Shown one piece after another: positions 27,701-37,586 of a stretch of 64,000 nt of DNA. Where the stretch lies: positions 186,001-250,000 of the forward strand of contig NW_015971537.1 of assembly GCF_000182565.1 (NCBI RefSeq). The letters run 5' to 3'. The translations under genes and the position numbers were made by a program. Source of the DNA: Spizellomyces punctatus DAOM BR117. Lineage: Eukaryota > Chytridiomycota > Chytridiomycetes > Spizellomycetales > Spizellomycetaceae. Every line of letters starts with the position of its first letter. The stretch's first letter is position 1. The notes under the pieces were generated by a model. The model saw only the letters and a list, made by a program, of their open reading frames with translations. It did no database searches and was not told the DNA's origin.

Positions 27701-27951
27701 GGAAGAATGATAATAGGAAAGTATGAGGATGAAACTTCTTCCTTCAATAACCCGGCCCAACTATCAACGCCAAATAATATGGAGAGTAGGCTCGCTAACG
27801 AACCATCGTCCTGGCGGTCTAAATCTCCCAAGGCCGCTTGAATGTCTTCTGCCAACGCCTTTGTGCTGGTAATTGTAGAGCTCTTTGACACACACTCGTT
27901 CAGCTCTACCAGGCACCTCCGCAGGTTCTCCACTGCTGCCTGCGATGCCAT
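12704..27951 (-). CDS. PRKDC: DNA-dependent protein kinase catalytic subunit (DNA-PKcs) homologue
   Basis: DNA-PKcs is the giant PIKK that with Ku drives non-homologous end joining. The gene runs about 15.2 kb with many short introns (not all resolved). It starts at ATG 27951 (MASQAAVENLRRCL) and ends [22 protein letters not shown]. HEAT-type repeats fill roughly 27.9-18.7 kb, with DNA-PKcs-like blocks such as NPLISGFYNLFSVILR near 25.5 kb and YKDDLLASCLRVVLACP near 25.2 kb. A TQ cluster is at 18.4 kb, FAT at about 17.5-14.8 kb, the kinase core at 14.5-13.4 kb and FATC at the end. The kinase keeps GGEDLRLDQRVQQMF, LLGIGDRHAENF, IDFGHAFGSATE and LPIPELIPFRLTRQ; the last separates it from ATM, ATR and mTOR. 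DFG and GDRHxxN are intact, so it is probably active. An open frame continues upstream to 28323 but does not resemble DNA-PKcs and overlaps the divergent carrier gene. Confidence 0.95.
13400..14520 (-). other. PI3K-like kinase catalytic core of the DNA-PKcs gene
   Basis: This part carries the N-lobe motif RRPKRLIILGSDEKEHPWLIK, interrupted by an intron before GGEDLRLDQRV, then LGILEWVENT, the catalytic loop LLGIGDRHAENFLIDM and the DFG segment GIDFGHAFG. The DFG segment is split across introns: exons end at 13700 and at the HAFG codon near 13608, and the chain resumes at the SATEVLPIPEL exon. Every residue expected for ATP and Mg binding in a PIKK is present. A naive reading across these introns hides the DFG, so automated prediction may miss it. 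Confidence 0.9.
18370..18470 (-). other. TQ autophosphorylation-type cluster in the DNA-PKcs gene
   Basis: On the minus strand this exon encodes a stretch with three TQ dipeptides (ATQA, GTQA, ATQQ) spaced over about 25 residues. It sits roughly 60 percent along the gene. In human DNA-PKcs the ABCDE cluster (T2609 to T2647) lies at the same relative place and also contains ETQAS and RATQQ. The surroundings here (FVRATQQVQW) resemble the human IRATQQQ segment directly. Conservation of the regulatory cluster is inferred from motif and position. Confidence 0.75.
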
Positions 27952-28258
27952 GAGATGACAATCGCCGAGGAAAAACGTCAGCAAACCATCGTCTTTACAA
28001 CCAGCCAAATACCCTTGAGCGATGCCATCCCATTCCAATGCATTCGATGTATCAAGCCCATAAAGTGGTGGCAAAGTGATTGTGCCTTGAGTGGCTAAGT
28101 GTACATTATTGACTCGGATCCGTGTGACAATGACTGAAACTGGCGAGATGTCGGGAAGACTCATCGGATAAAACCTACGGGGACTTCCGTGAAGGTTAAA
28201 AACGCAAAAGGATTCTGCCATTCCCCCCGCTCCCATCACCTTTCTCCGCCTACGCACC
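27952..28258. promoter_or_regulatory. Divergent promoter region between DNA-PKcs and the peroxisomal carrier
   Basis: About 300 bp separate the two start codons, which face away from each other, so both promoters must lie here or overlap. The minus-strand frame is open through the whole region and into the carrier's first exon, but shows no family resemblance. I treat it as non-coding leader. Confidence 0.55.
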
Positions 28259-29539
28259 ATGTCCAAGCTCACTCCATTCGAGAACGCAACAGCCGGGGCG
28301 CTTGGCGCCTTGTCCGCAAACACCGCAGTCTTCCCGCTCGATGTGTAAGTCTCCTCAGTTTTTTTACTGTGATCGCATGAAATGGCCGTTGCAACAAGTA
28401 CAAATGTTTACCCCTTTCGGTTCCTAACCTCAAATCTTATGTTAGAATAAAAACTCGTCTTCAAGTGCAAACTCGCGAGCTAAAGAGCCTCAACCCTGAC
28501 CGTCACTATGATTCCACATTGGATGCATTTTTGAAGATTTTGAGCACTGAAGGAATTCAGGGACTGTATGCTGGACTCGGCGCCGGCTTGTTTGGAACCG
28601 TAGCAAGCTCCTTTTCCTACTTTTACTTTTACTCGTACGTTCGTGGAACATACCAGCGAAAAGTGCCGGGGGAGATTTCGACTGGAATGGAACTTATCCT
28701 GGGAGCCGTTGCGGGAGCTATGAGCCAAATTTGCACGTTGCCGGTTGCCGTCGTAACAACGAGGTGTGATTGCTGTGTGCTTGATTGGCAGTTTAAACTA
28801 TACCTGACGAGACAATTTGTGTGGCTTCCATTCTTAGGCAACAAACCTCATCAAAGGAGGAGCAGCTCCCTTTTCTTGCCACCATGCGGAAAATTATCGA
28901 GGAGGAAGGTCTCGGAGGACTGTGGCGAGGATTACAGGCGTCCTTGGTCCTTTGCGTAAACCCAGCCATTACCTACGGGATGTTTGAGAGGTTAAAGACA
29001 TTGTATCTTCGACGTGCGGGCAACGTCTCCGACCGCCTTTCACCTGGTCAAACATTCATCATTGGTGCTCTCTCGAAGGCGCTGGCGACGATTGTTACAT
29101 GTATGTGTCTGGAAGGCAGAGGCATTGATGGTGGCTACTTGACTAACCGAGGTTCCATGACATTTACAGACCCCTACATCATGGCCAAGGTGCGCATGCA
29201 ATGGAAGCCACCAAAGGACGTGGGCGGCTTGTCGGCGAAGGACAAGGAGAACATTACCTACAAAAGTTCGGTCGATATCTTACAAAAGGTGCTTGCTAGA
29301 GAAGGTTTGGCAGGATGGTACAAGGTGAGGGCTTACAGTTGCACGAATGTACTCTGTTTGAGAAAGGCAAATTCTGACGTTGATCTACTTGAACGCAGGG
29401 CCTGCAACCGCAAATTGTTAAGGCTGTCCTATGCCAGGCTATTCTGTTTGTCTGCAAGGATCAGTTTGGCACATTGACGTTATTCTTGCTTTCATTTTTG
29501 ACAAAAGCAAAGAATGGCAGCGTGAAGAGCCTAAATTAG
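28259..29539 (+). CDS. Peroxisomal adenine nucleotide carrier, Pmp47/SLC25A17-like
   Basis: This mitochondrial-carrier-family protein is expected to import ATP into peroxisomes in exchange for AMP, for fatty-acid activation. Five exons (28259-28344, 28446-28763, 28838-29100, 29170-29324, 29399-29539) give 320 residues. The three-fold carrier repeat is visible: first signature PLDVIKTRLQ, a second repeat with PVAVVTTR, and a third with YPYIMAKVRMQW. The C-terminal segment AILFVCKDQF fits the Pmp47/PMP34 branch better than mitochondrial carriers. Six membrane helices are expected. The gene is divergent from DNA-PKcs and tail-to-tail with IFT25. Substrate specificity is inferred from family resemblance. 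Confidence 0.9.
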
Positions 29540-29638
29540 TTTTGATGTACCTGATAGTAATAAAGCATGCATATATTTGAAGTTGTAGGAGTAGTCGACA
29601 GTAAGATAGGGAATGGTGGTAACAAGGGACTCATGTAT

Positions 29639-30273
29639 TTAGCCTGCACTCGATACCGGGTCACCATACACAATTACTTTGTGAACCGATGTGAAGGGGG
29701 CGTGGCCTTTTGCAATGATGAGTCGTAGATGGCGAGCCAAAGTCTCCGGGTTGGACGAAAGTAGCGTCACCGTTTGGATCGATTGATCCGCATCCTCCAC
29801 ATCTATATTGCGCACATTGCGTGAGGCGACTGCATTCCTGGTGTCCAGACATATCCTCTTACCTTGTTCAGTAAATGGCTCAAATAGTTGTGGTTTCTCT
29901 GCAACGGACGATTCCACAGTCCAGCGTGCCACTAAAATGCGATAAAGATTCATGAGGGTCCCTGTTTTGAACTGTGTATGAACCCTGATCTTACCTTTCA
30001 TGCTCGTTATAATGATTTTTCGGACAGTAACCACTTGGGGTAGAGTGAGTATTAACTCATGAGGAAAGAGCCCTGTGGTTACCCAAAAGGTCTTGTTATT
30101 GCTGTTGGCAACATGAGCGTTGTTGAATGATCATTGAAAACTTCATCAGATCCACATCCATTACACACTAACCTGTCAATGGTATTCTCTGCCTTGTGAA
30201 CGAGGTGCCACGACGTGGCCATAGATATTTTGGCACCAGCTGATGCTAGTGCAAGGTTCTCCTGGGCAGGCAT
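29639..30273 (-). CDS. IFT25: Intraflagellar transport protein 25 (IFT25/HSPB11)
   Basis: IFT25 is a jelly-roll subunit of the IFT-B complex, working with IFT27 in cilia and flagella. Exons 30273-30173, 30101-29995, 29961-29863 and 29802-29639 join to 156 residues (human protein 144). The diagnostic block is KTFWVTTGLFPHELIL, matching the family's ETFWTTTGMFPQEFI, followed by VTVRKIIITS. Near the C-terminus LRLIIAKGHAPFTSVHKV matches the family's FIIVSAFDHFASVHSV. The first residues (MPAQENLALASAGAKI) fit the family start. The third intron is a clean 60-nt GT-AG; the second, at 29994-29962, is only 33 nt and may instead be translated (11 extra residues in frame). The gene indicates that the organism builds a flagellum. 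Its promoter faces that of the proteasome gene. Confidence 0.93.
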
Positions 30274-30499
30274 GGCGTACTAGTAGGAATGTTGCAATTG
30301 GTAAATTGCCAACCGGTGAAAAGCGTTCGGACTCGACGCGTCCAGTGCGCTTACGCGAACGACGCGATGTTGAAAGTGTTCTCCTTCTGGACATCTCATG
30401 AAACTACATGATAAACGGTATGAACTACCGTCAACACCATAATGACTCTGACAGCAATGAAAATATAATGGGTTTGCACTAGCGAGATCAAGGACTAAC

Positions 30500-30892
30500 A
30501 CTACGTTCAGCAATACTATCCTCCCCGTCCTGAGGATGAGATAGCCAATCCGCAAATTTCTTCAATGCATCCCAAACGTCGCAAATAGAGATAACGCACA
30601 CAGCATTTCTGTGCTAGTAACACATGGGTGGGCCGTCCTAAATGCTTTTAATTCCGCAGCGGATGCCATCCATAATAGCCGCTATGTCGATCGTCGGAGC
30701 AGATACAGGCGCAGGGCAGCCACTCTCGTTAACTGGATCAGCACCGTATGTGTTGTTGGCATAGTAACAAGTGACGGCACAGTCATGCATCGTAAAGGTC
30801 GACGGTGACGCGTCTTGAAAGCTCAAAGCGTCCTTTCTGCTTGTGGTGCGGATTGACCGTGTTGCAATCTGTAGTCTTTTGAAAACCGCCAT
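30500..30892 (-). CDS. Possible small hypothetical protein, weakly supported
   Basis: A frame starting MAVFKRLQIATRS at 30892 runs to a plausible donor at 30706 and resumes in phase after a TAG acceptor at 30613, where ICDVWDALKKFADWLSH looks protein-like. The end of the second exon and any third exon are unclear. I recognise no family. Its start lies only 27 nt from the divergent proteasome ATG, which makes an independent gene doubtful. It may be part of the IFT25 5' leader or chance. Confidence 0.2.
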
Positions 30893-30919
30893 CTTCTTGC
30901 TTCTGAGCGAATATAAGTA

Positions 30920-32108
30920 ATGTCGGGGTACGACCGTGCGCTTACAGTATTTTCTCCGGATGGACACTTGTTCCAAGTAGAATATGTATGTCTTCAATTG
31001 GGGTCGATGACATTCGGTGGGCTTCCTTACCTACCATTTCGTTTGTTTCGTATAGGCTCTTGAGGCTGTGAGGAAAGGAACATGTGCGGTAAGACGAGAA
31101 GGGGATTGAATGCAACATTCCCGGTGAACGACACCAGGGTCCCTCATGAAAAGGTCAGCTCTAAGATGCCATGTTTACGTTGCAGGTTGGTGTTAGGGGC
31201 AAGGATGTAGTTGTGCTGGGGGTGGAGAAAAAGTCAGTCGCGAAGCTGCAAGATCCGCGAACAGTGAGGAAGATTGCTATGCTCGACGACCACATCTGCA
31301 TGACGTTTGCAGGTAGACGCTCGGAATGCTTCAAAAAAATTGATATTGCATTTGCTCATCCTGCATTTGCTCAGGCCTCACCGCAGACGCTCGTGTACTG
31401 ATTAACAAGGCCCGTATTGAGTGTCAAAGCCATCGTCTCACGGTGGAAGATCCCGTTTCTGTCGAGTACATAACCCGTTACATTGCTGGTGTTCAACAGG
31501 TACCTTCCTACACAGTGAGCGAGGAGTATACACACGGTTTACCTAACCCCCATTCCATCAGAAATATACCCAGAGTGGAGGCGTCCGACCATTCGGTATC
31601 TCAACTCTCTTGATTGGATTTGACGCGGACAAAGTCCCAAAGCTCTATCAGACGGACCCATCTGGCATTTACTCGGAGTGGAAGGCTGCTTCGATTGGCA
31701 GAAGCTCAAAGACAGTGCGAGAGTTTTTAGAGAAGAACTACAAGGAGGAAATGAACAGGGAGGACACTATCAAATTGGCCATCAAGTCGCTATTGGAGGT
31801 TGTTCAGACTGGTGCCAAGAATATTGAGATTGCGGTGATGGGTGAGGATTGCATCCTTCGGGTACGTAGCCTCTGCATGACACTCTATTGGCTGTCATTG
31901 ATTAGATAAACTCTTTTGTTTTCGGTGTTTAGACACTAGAGGCAACAGAAGTCGAGGAGATTACATCCATTATTGAAAAAGAAAATGCAGCAGAGGTCAG
32001 TGATCCTGTTTTCGTTGCAAATCTTTCGTATTTGGTGATTAACTGCTTCAATAGGCTGAGAAGAAGAGCAAGCGGAAGGGTGATGCGGGTGCTGGCAGCA
32101 GTAGTTAA
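30920..32108 (+). CDS. PRE6: 20S proteasome subunit alpha-4 (PSMA7 / yeast Pre6)
   Basis: This is a structural subunit of the outer ring of the 20S proteasome. Seven exons (30920-30985, 31056-31088, 31186-31312, 31375-31499, 31562-31861, 31933-31995, 32055-32108) join to 255 residues. It opens [19 protein letters not shown], the alpha-subunit signature, followed by [39 protein letters not shown] and [19 protein letters not shown], all characteristic of PSMA7 rather than other alpha subunits. The tail is Lys-rich and Ala/Gly/Ser-rich. No catalytic threonine is expected in an alpha subunit. Exon 2 is only 33 nt, so simple ORF scans miss the N-terminus. Confidence 0.97.
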
Positions 32109-32504
32109 ACGTTTAAGATGTATCATTGAATATGACCGGTCACAATTTTCGTTTGCCTTGATCCTGATTCCATCTTGTAGCACTGAACAGCATAACACGA
32201 ACCGCGAATAGACGAAGTATGTCCGGCGTTGATAATGCGCTATTGATAGATCTTGTCACTTGTAGAGATGGCAAAATCGTGACTCCCATTCATTATCGAT
32301 CTGGGAGAAGACAAGCAGAGGCCCACACCAAGCAAGAGTCACTTATGCGTATCGTGTGATATTGGTACTCTGAATAAATGTGTCAAATGCTTTCTCCCTC
32401 ACTCCCTCCTTCGCTAACCTAAAGTGTGAACTACGATAAATACGAATAAAATATAAGAAAAATGCAATTCTATCTCCTATCTAACTCATTGATGATCTCT
32501 AAGG
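32109..32504. other. Intergenic, tail-to-tail spacer
   Basis: AT-rich 3' flanks of the proteasome gene (plus) and the cotransporter gene (minus). No coding frame or RNA gene was recognised. Confidence 0.5.
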
Positions 32505-35500
32505 CTACAGCGACATAGTAACAGTAAGGCCTTTTCCATGGACCATAAAGGTAGGCGGTAGATCTTTTGTCAAAAGATCGAGTTCTTCAAGGTAGCGCAT
32601 CGACTTCTCTCTGCTATTACCCGTCCTAAAGTGATACGCGTGAGTTTACCGCCCAAACTTTTTCTACCTGAACCATTCTATACATACCCAGCTTCAGGAG
32701 CAGGTAGTGTCATCAAAATGACCGCAGTACTTGCGTGCGATGAGTGGCGGAGGAGAAGTTGATTGAGAACAATGTGCTGTGTACGGGTTGGCAGACTATC
32801 GAAAACGGATGGAACTCCTGATCGGCGTGAAGGGCTATCGGCAATCGGTGACGAGTTGTCTGATTGTTTGTCGTCTGATTGCTCGTCTTCAACGGCTTCA
32901 CTGAACTCCCAGCCATGCACATATTGCGCTGAAAGTCTGGTGGACATTAACACGGAACGCCGTTTGGGCGTTTCTTGTGATGATTCGCCAGCGGCCGGAT
33001 CATTGACTTCCCTTACGCTGCGTGGAGACGACTGCATGTGCAGGCGGCGGCAAATGCGCTCATATTCCTAACAGAATCGAATGCAAGAAAGATAAGCCTG
33101 TATGAAAATGGAGATGCTCGACCTCAGAACCTCCTGCCCACCTGACTGTCGCTCTTTCCAAAGCGTGGTCGCAACCATACCATCTTAATCTCAGCCTTCA
33201 TGCCAAGATTTACGTTAGTGGGAAAATTGGCTGATAAGTATGAAAGGAAAAAAACACACTTTTATTCTCAACCCTTGAAGTAAGGACATTACACGATTTC
33301 GCTCGTCTTCAGCTTCTTCTTCGTTCTCCACAAATATCATCGTGCGCAAGATATAATTCTGTTTCCAATATGGCACCATGTATAAGATAGTTCCAAGTTG
33401 CAACACCAGCGTGTAAGAGTCGAATGTGTACGCAGATTTCGCAAGACCAGTCTGTGCCATTTGAATCGGCCAGAGATCTATATATCGTCGTTGCGGGGCG
33501 GCAACTTCAAGGTCATCTCCGGCATCAGAACCGGGACGGCTACCGAGTAAGGGAGATGTTTCGCCTTGGTTAGCTAGCATGGTACTAAAATCTGGTGGCC
33601 GTTGCGCAAGGCGGTTCGTAACGAAGAGGGACAATCTATGCCAAAATATGTGTGACCGGAGTACCAGATAAAAGAGATGTGCGCTTCACCCAACTTACCT
33701 TTTGTATTCCTCCGCCGCATATGCAGTAAACCTTCTTGCCGCATTCGTGGAAGCATTTTGAGATGGGCGATATTCTCCTGGCTCCTGCTCGAGCGCTTCG
33801 AAGCCACGTGCAATTCCAACCGCTTTGTTGAGGCCAAGAGCGTCTTCAATGATACCTACATACTCGCTTTCTGCAATACCGTCGTCCAGATCGATGGCAT
33901 TTGGTAAATCTGCTGCCAACGGATCCTGCTCCAGTTCTTCGACCTGATCTGCCGTGCTTTGACGAGGGTTGGGCCGTGTCCACATGCTTGCTATGCCCCC
34001 GGTATTGTCACGATCGGCCAAATCGTCATCATCAGATTCCAGGAAATTGGGAGAACGTCGTCTGTTGGGCTCCAGGAACCCTAACACCTAGTATTTGAAG
34101 GTATTAGCTTCCACTAGTTAACAGTCTAGGCCTGAACGTATGCTAACCACTATGTTAGGCTATAGTTAAGCGTCAAATCAGCGTGACACGACAAAGTTAG
34201 GAAATTGAAAGCTTTTGTGAATGCAAGCATGCATTATCACCTTCATGCCTCCAAGTCCACTCCCAAGAAGAAGGTTTTGAGCACCGACTCGTTCGCTGGG
34301 CGATATTGTGAGCTGCACAAAAGCCTTGACCTTCGCAATATCCACGTATCGGAGCCACGCAGGTAACTAGTGTGGGGTCAGTTTCCGCTAAAGGGCAAGT
34401 AGATTGCTAGTATGTTTTCCTACCTGACGCTTGTAATCTGGTAACCGGGTCGCAAAGTCCCCCTTTAGAATATGCCCAAGAACGAATAATCCCCCTTTTT
34501 TCAGGTCGTTAAGAAACTGAATGACATGCGAAGTAAGTATGCAACGAAAACATCATCCTTTGCTGAGTATTGTCCTACCTTGATCAGAAGAAAATCTTGA
34601 CGTGGATCTTGCACAAGGACCATGACCTGTATGGAATCTCCACATGAGTATGATCGGATCGGTACAAATTCAGTCAACGTGTAGAGATACACACTTGTGG
34701 TCGCCAGAACTGGTCAATGAGAGCCATCCATTGAGTCGAAGAACGTGTATGGCCGAAGGGAGAAACCGGTAACGCTCACCTTTACGTGCTCTTTGCGGAG
34801 GTCCAACCTTAACAAGTACTTGCGCGACTATTCAAATTCTCTGCGTAAGCATGCCTCCTTACAGCCAATGGTAGAATGGGTATACCTGGTGGTAAATTAA
34901 AGACTGCGTTACGTCTCCCCATGTTTTGGGCGGGGCATAGTAGTGGATCATAGCGAAGACGATCGCCGCAAGCAAGCATGAGTACAAAGCATGTAGGTCA
35001 TCCACGACGAACATTGCAATAAGGCATCCTGCGAAGCCCGCGAAAGCTGTCCGCCAGTTGAAGAGCTCAAATGTTGGCCGGAAATTGGGAGATCCTGATG
35101 CTCGAAGCAGCAAACATGCGAGGTTCAAAACACCAAACTAACAAATGACGATTTTGTCAACGTTTTACTGCGATAACCAATGCCAGGCAGTCAACTTACT
35201 GTCAGAAGAGAAAACATCGTTACGAAGGGGGCAATCTGTCATCCATCTACAGTTAGTGCAAATGAAGCAAGCAGGTCACATTCCCGATCAGGACAAACCT
35301 CATTAATATCGGTTACGAAAAGCAGGACAGTCTGCATGAAACCGAATGTCAACAAGATTCCGCGCAATGGCTCATTATTGGGAGGCTTTCCGTGCTGAAA
35401 GAACGACACAGCCGGTAGAAGGTCGTCTGAAGGTGGCTGATTTCAGTATTGAACCACTTTTCATCACGTTACATAAACATAAGAAGGACCTTTGCCAATA

Positions 35501-36937
35501 GCTTGAAGGATTTTGGCCGCTCCAATCATACTGCCAAGTGCCGAGAAGAAGGACGTCGCGGCAACACCGACAGCCACCAACGACGGGATAAGAGAGATCT
35601 ATCCGGAAAAGTAAGTTGGACAATGTGACGAAGGCAGGCAGGGAATTCCAAAGAGTCATACATCCTGAAGAACGCTGAGATCCTTGAGCAGCGTTGTTCT
35701 CTCGATTGATCCAGCCACCAGAACGGCGAGTGACAGGTAGGCTACATACGTGGAGCCCACTGCCCAGATAGTGCCTCTTGGTATTGCTCGTGAGGGAGAC
35801 TTTAGATCTCCACTCATTGATGCACCAGCAAGAACTCCTGTACAGGCTGGAAACACGATTGCGAAAACTGTTCGAAAGTTTTGCTGAACATCCATATCTA
35901 CACTGAATTTTGGCCATAAATTATCCATTAACGTCTCCCCATTGAATCCTTTGAAGACAATGTCCATGGCGGGTCTTTCAAAGGGCTCTCGGAAAGCCAA
36001 TGATGCCATAATAGATGCAGTTGAAACAAGAAGGATACAAGCCAAGAACACGGATGCACGCGCAACAACCTGCGAAAGTCTAGTGAGCACGGCGTTCTGG
36101 TGTGCCACCATCAATCAGAATGACGGCTTTTACCGAAGATCCCACGAGGCACAGTCCGAGACAGACCAGAGAGGCACAGGTTGCATAGAGAAGCTGCCAC
36201 CAGCGTCCTTCTGGAAGAAAGGTACCCATTGCCCCATTGCTTTCCCCAAAGGATGCTAGTAATGGCTCCACAAATCCGAGCAGATTCAAAGCTCCAGTCA
36301 GAACCGTTCCAAGAAAGAATACAATTCCAATTGATCCGCCAAATTCCGGTCCCAAGCATCGTGAAATCATGTAGTACGCTCCTTGGAGATCAGTCAAGTT
36401 AGACAATACCATAAAAATAAACAAATCATATCGGAGACGATGACTACATACCTCCACCGCGCACTTGGCCATTCGTACTTATTGCTGAGAGAGATAGTGT
36501 AGTCGTTCCCGTCATGAAATATCCAGTCGTGAAAAGAGCAATGGTCCCGACCAGTCCAGCTTGCCCCACGATCCATGGAAAACGAAGAAAAACAAGCACG
36601 CCCTATCAGGACGTCGCATTTAGAAACGCGCGATCAACAGTGCCCTCCAAAAAAAAAAGCGGAATTTGATCAAATCATAAGACCGTACCCATATAGATAA
36701 ACACACGGGCACGAATACGCCTTCCAGCGTTCCCAGCTTTTGGGTATCTGTGGGAACGCGGGAGGCCGAAAGAACTGAAGATCGGCGAGAAGGTTCGGAG
36801 GGAAGCGAAGATGAGGTAGAACCAGGCCCATTGCTTAGCGGATGCCCTACTCCAGGCTGCTGTCTTTGCAGCTCTTTGCTGAAGAGGTCAAGCTGCGTTC
36901 CAGCTCGGGATACGAATTTTGTTGACGTCGCAGACAT
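32505..36937 (-). CDS. Cation-chloride cotransporter, SLC12 family (Vhc1-like)
   Basis: This multi-pass carrier moves chloride with K+ or Na+; the yeast relative Vhc1 is vacuolar. Translation starts at 36937 (MSATSTKFVSRAG) with a Ser/Pro-rich cytosolic N-terminus, then TM1 (GVLVFLRFPWIVGQAGLVG, exon near 36600-36540), YFMTGTTTLSLSAISTNGQVRGGG, and AYYMISRCLGPEFGGSIG with its Gly-rich helix. Later blocks include GASMSGDLKSPSRAIPRG near 35.8 kb. The C-terminal domain has GIIEDALGLNKAVGIARGF (33.8 kb), LWPIQMAQTGLAKSAYTFD (33.5 kb), FVENEEEAEDERNRV (33.3 kb) and ends MRYLEELDLLTKDLPPTF-MVHGKG. These are family hallmarks of the SLC12A9/Vhc1 branch. About a dozen short introns interrupt it and not all boundaries were resolved. 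Ion selectivity cannot be read from the sequence. Confidence 0.93.
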
Positions 36938-37586
36938 TTTTTTTGTGAAATTCGCTGCCGTTCAATTCACCCTTTGCCGTTAAATGATGTGCGCTGGAGC
37001 GTACCTACGAATAAACTGTATCTTACTATGAGGTCGCTAACTGAAAAACTCCTTGTTATGCTTGGAAAATGTGCTGTCGAAATGTGTGTTTTGGGCAGCT
37101 CGGCCCCGCAGGACGCGCTGTGGGAGTTTTTGTCCACGCGCTTGCCAGCAGAGCGTTGGGTGGCTTGACGAATACGGCCTCGAATTGGGGGGTAAAACGT
37201 TTCGCTTACTCATCTAAAACTCCGATCTGTTCATCATGTCGACTCGAGTTGGATTTATACAAAAAACTTTCGTAATATCTCATCGTTTTAACTGGACAGT
37301 CGTTTATGTCATTTGCTATCACCGGACGCTGACGGTAGAGTTGATCGATTTTCAACAGTCAGCGATCGGTCGAGCTTACCCAATGATGAAGACCCTCAAA
37401 ACGCGCGACAATGCCTTGCTGCGATGCTAGCGTTGAACACGACTCTCATCTGACGTGCAAAGAAATCGAAAGAGAAAAGAGTGGCTTCATCGACGTAATG
37501 CATCCAAAGCGACGCAGGATACAAATAAAGCGCGCTTGGCACCGCGACCTGCTCGCGTTCACAAGGAATATCCTTCTCGGTCATAC
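36938..37586. other. Divergent intergenic region upstream of cotransporter and MRJP-like gene
   Basis: About 650 bp between two divergent starts. Short frames on both strands overlap each other and show no family resemblance. It should contain both promoters; no clear core element was identified. Confidence 0.5.
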
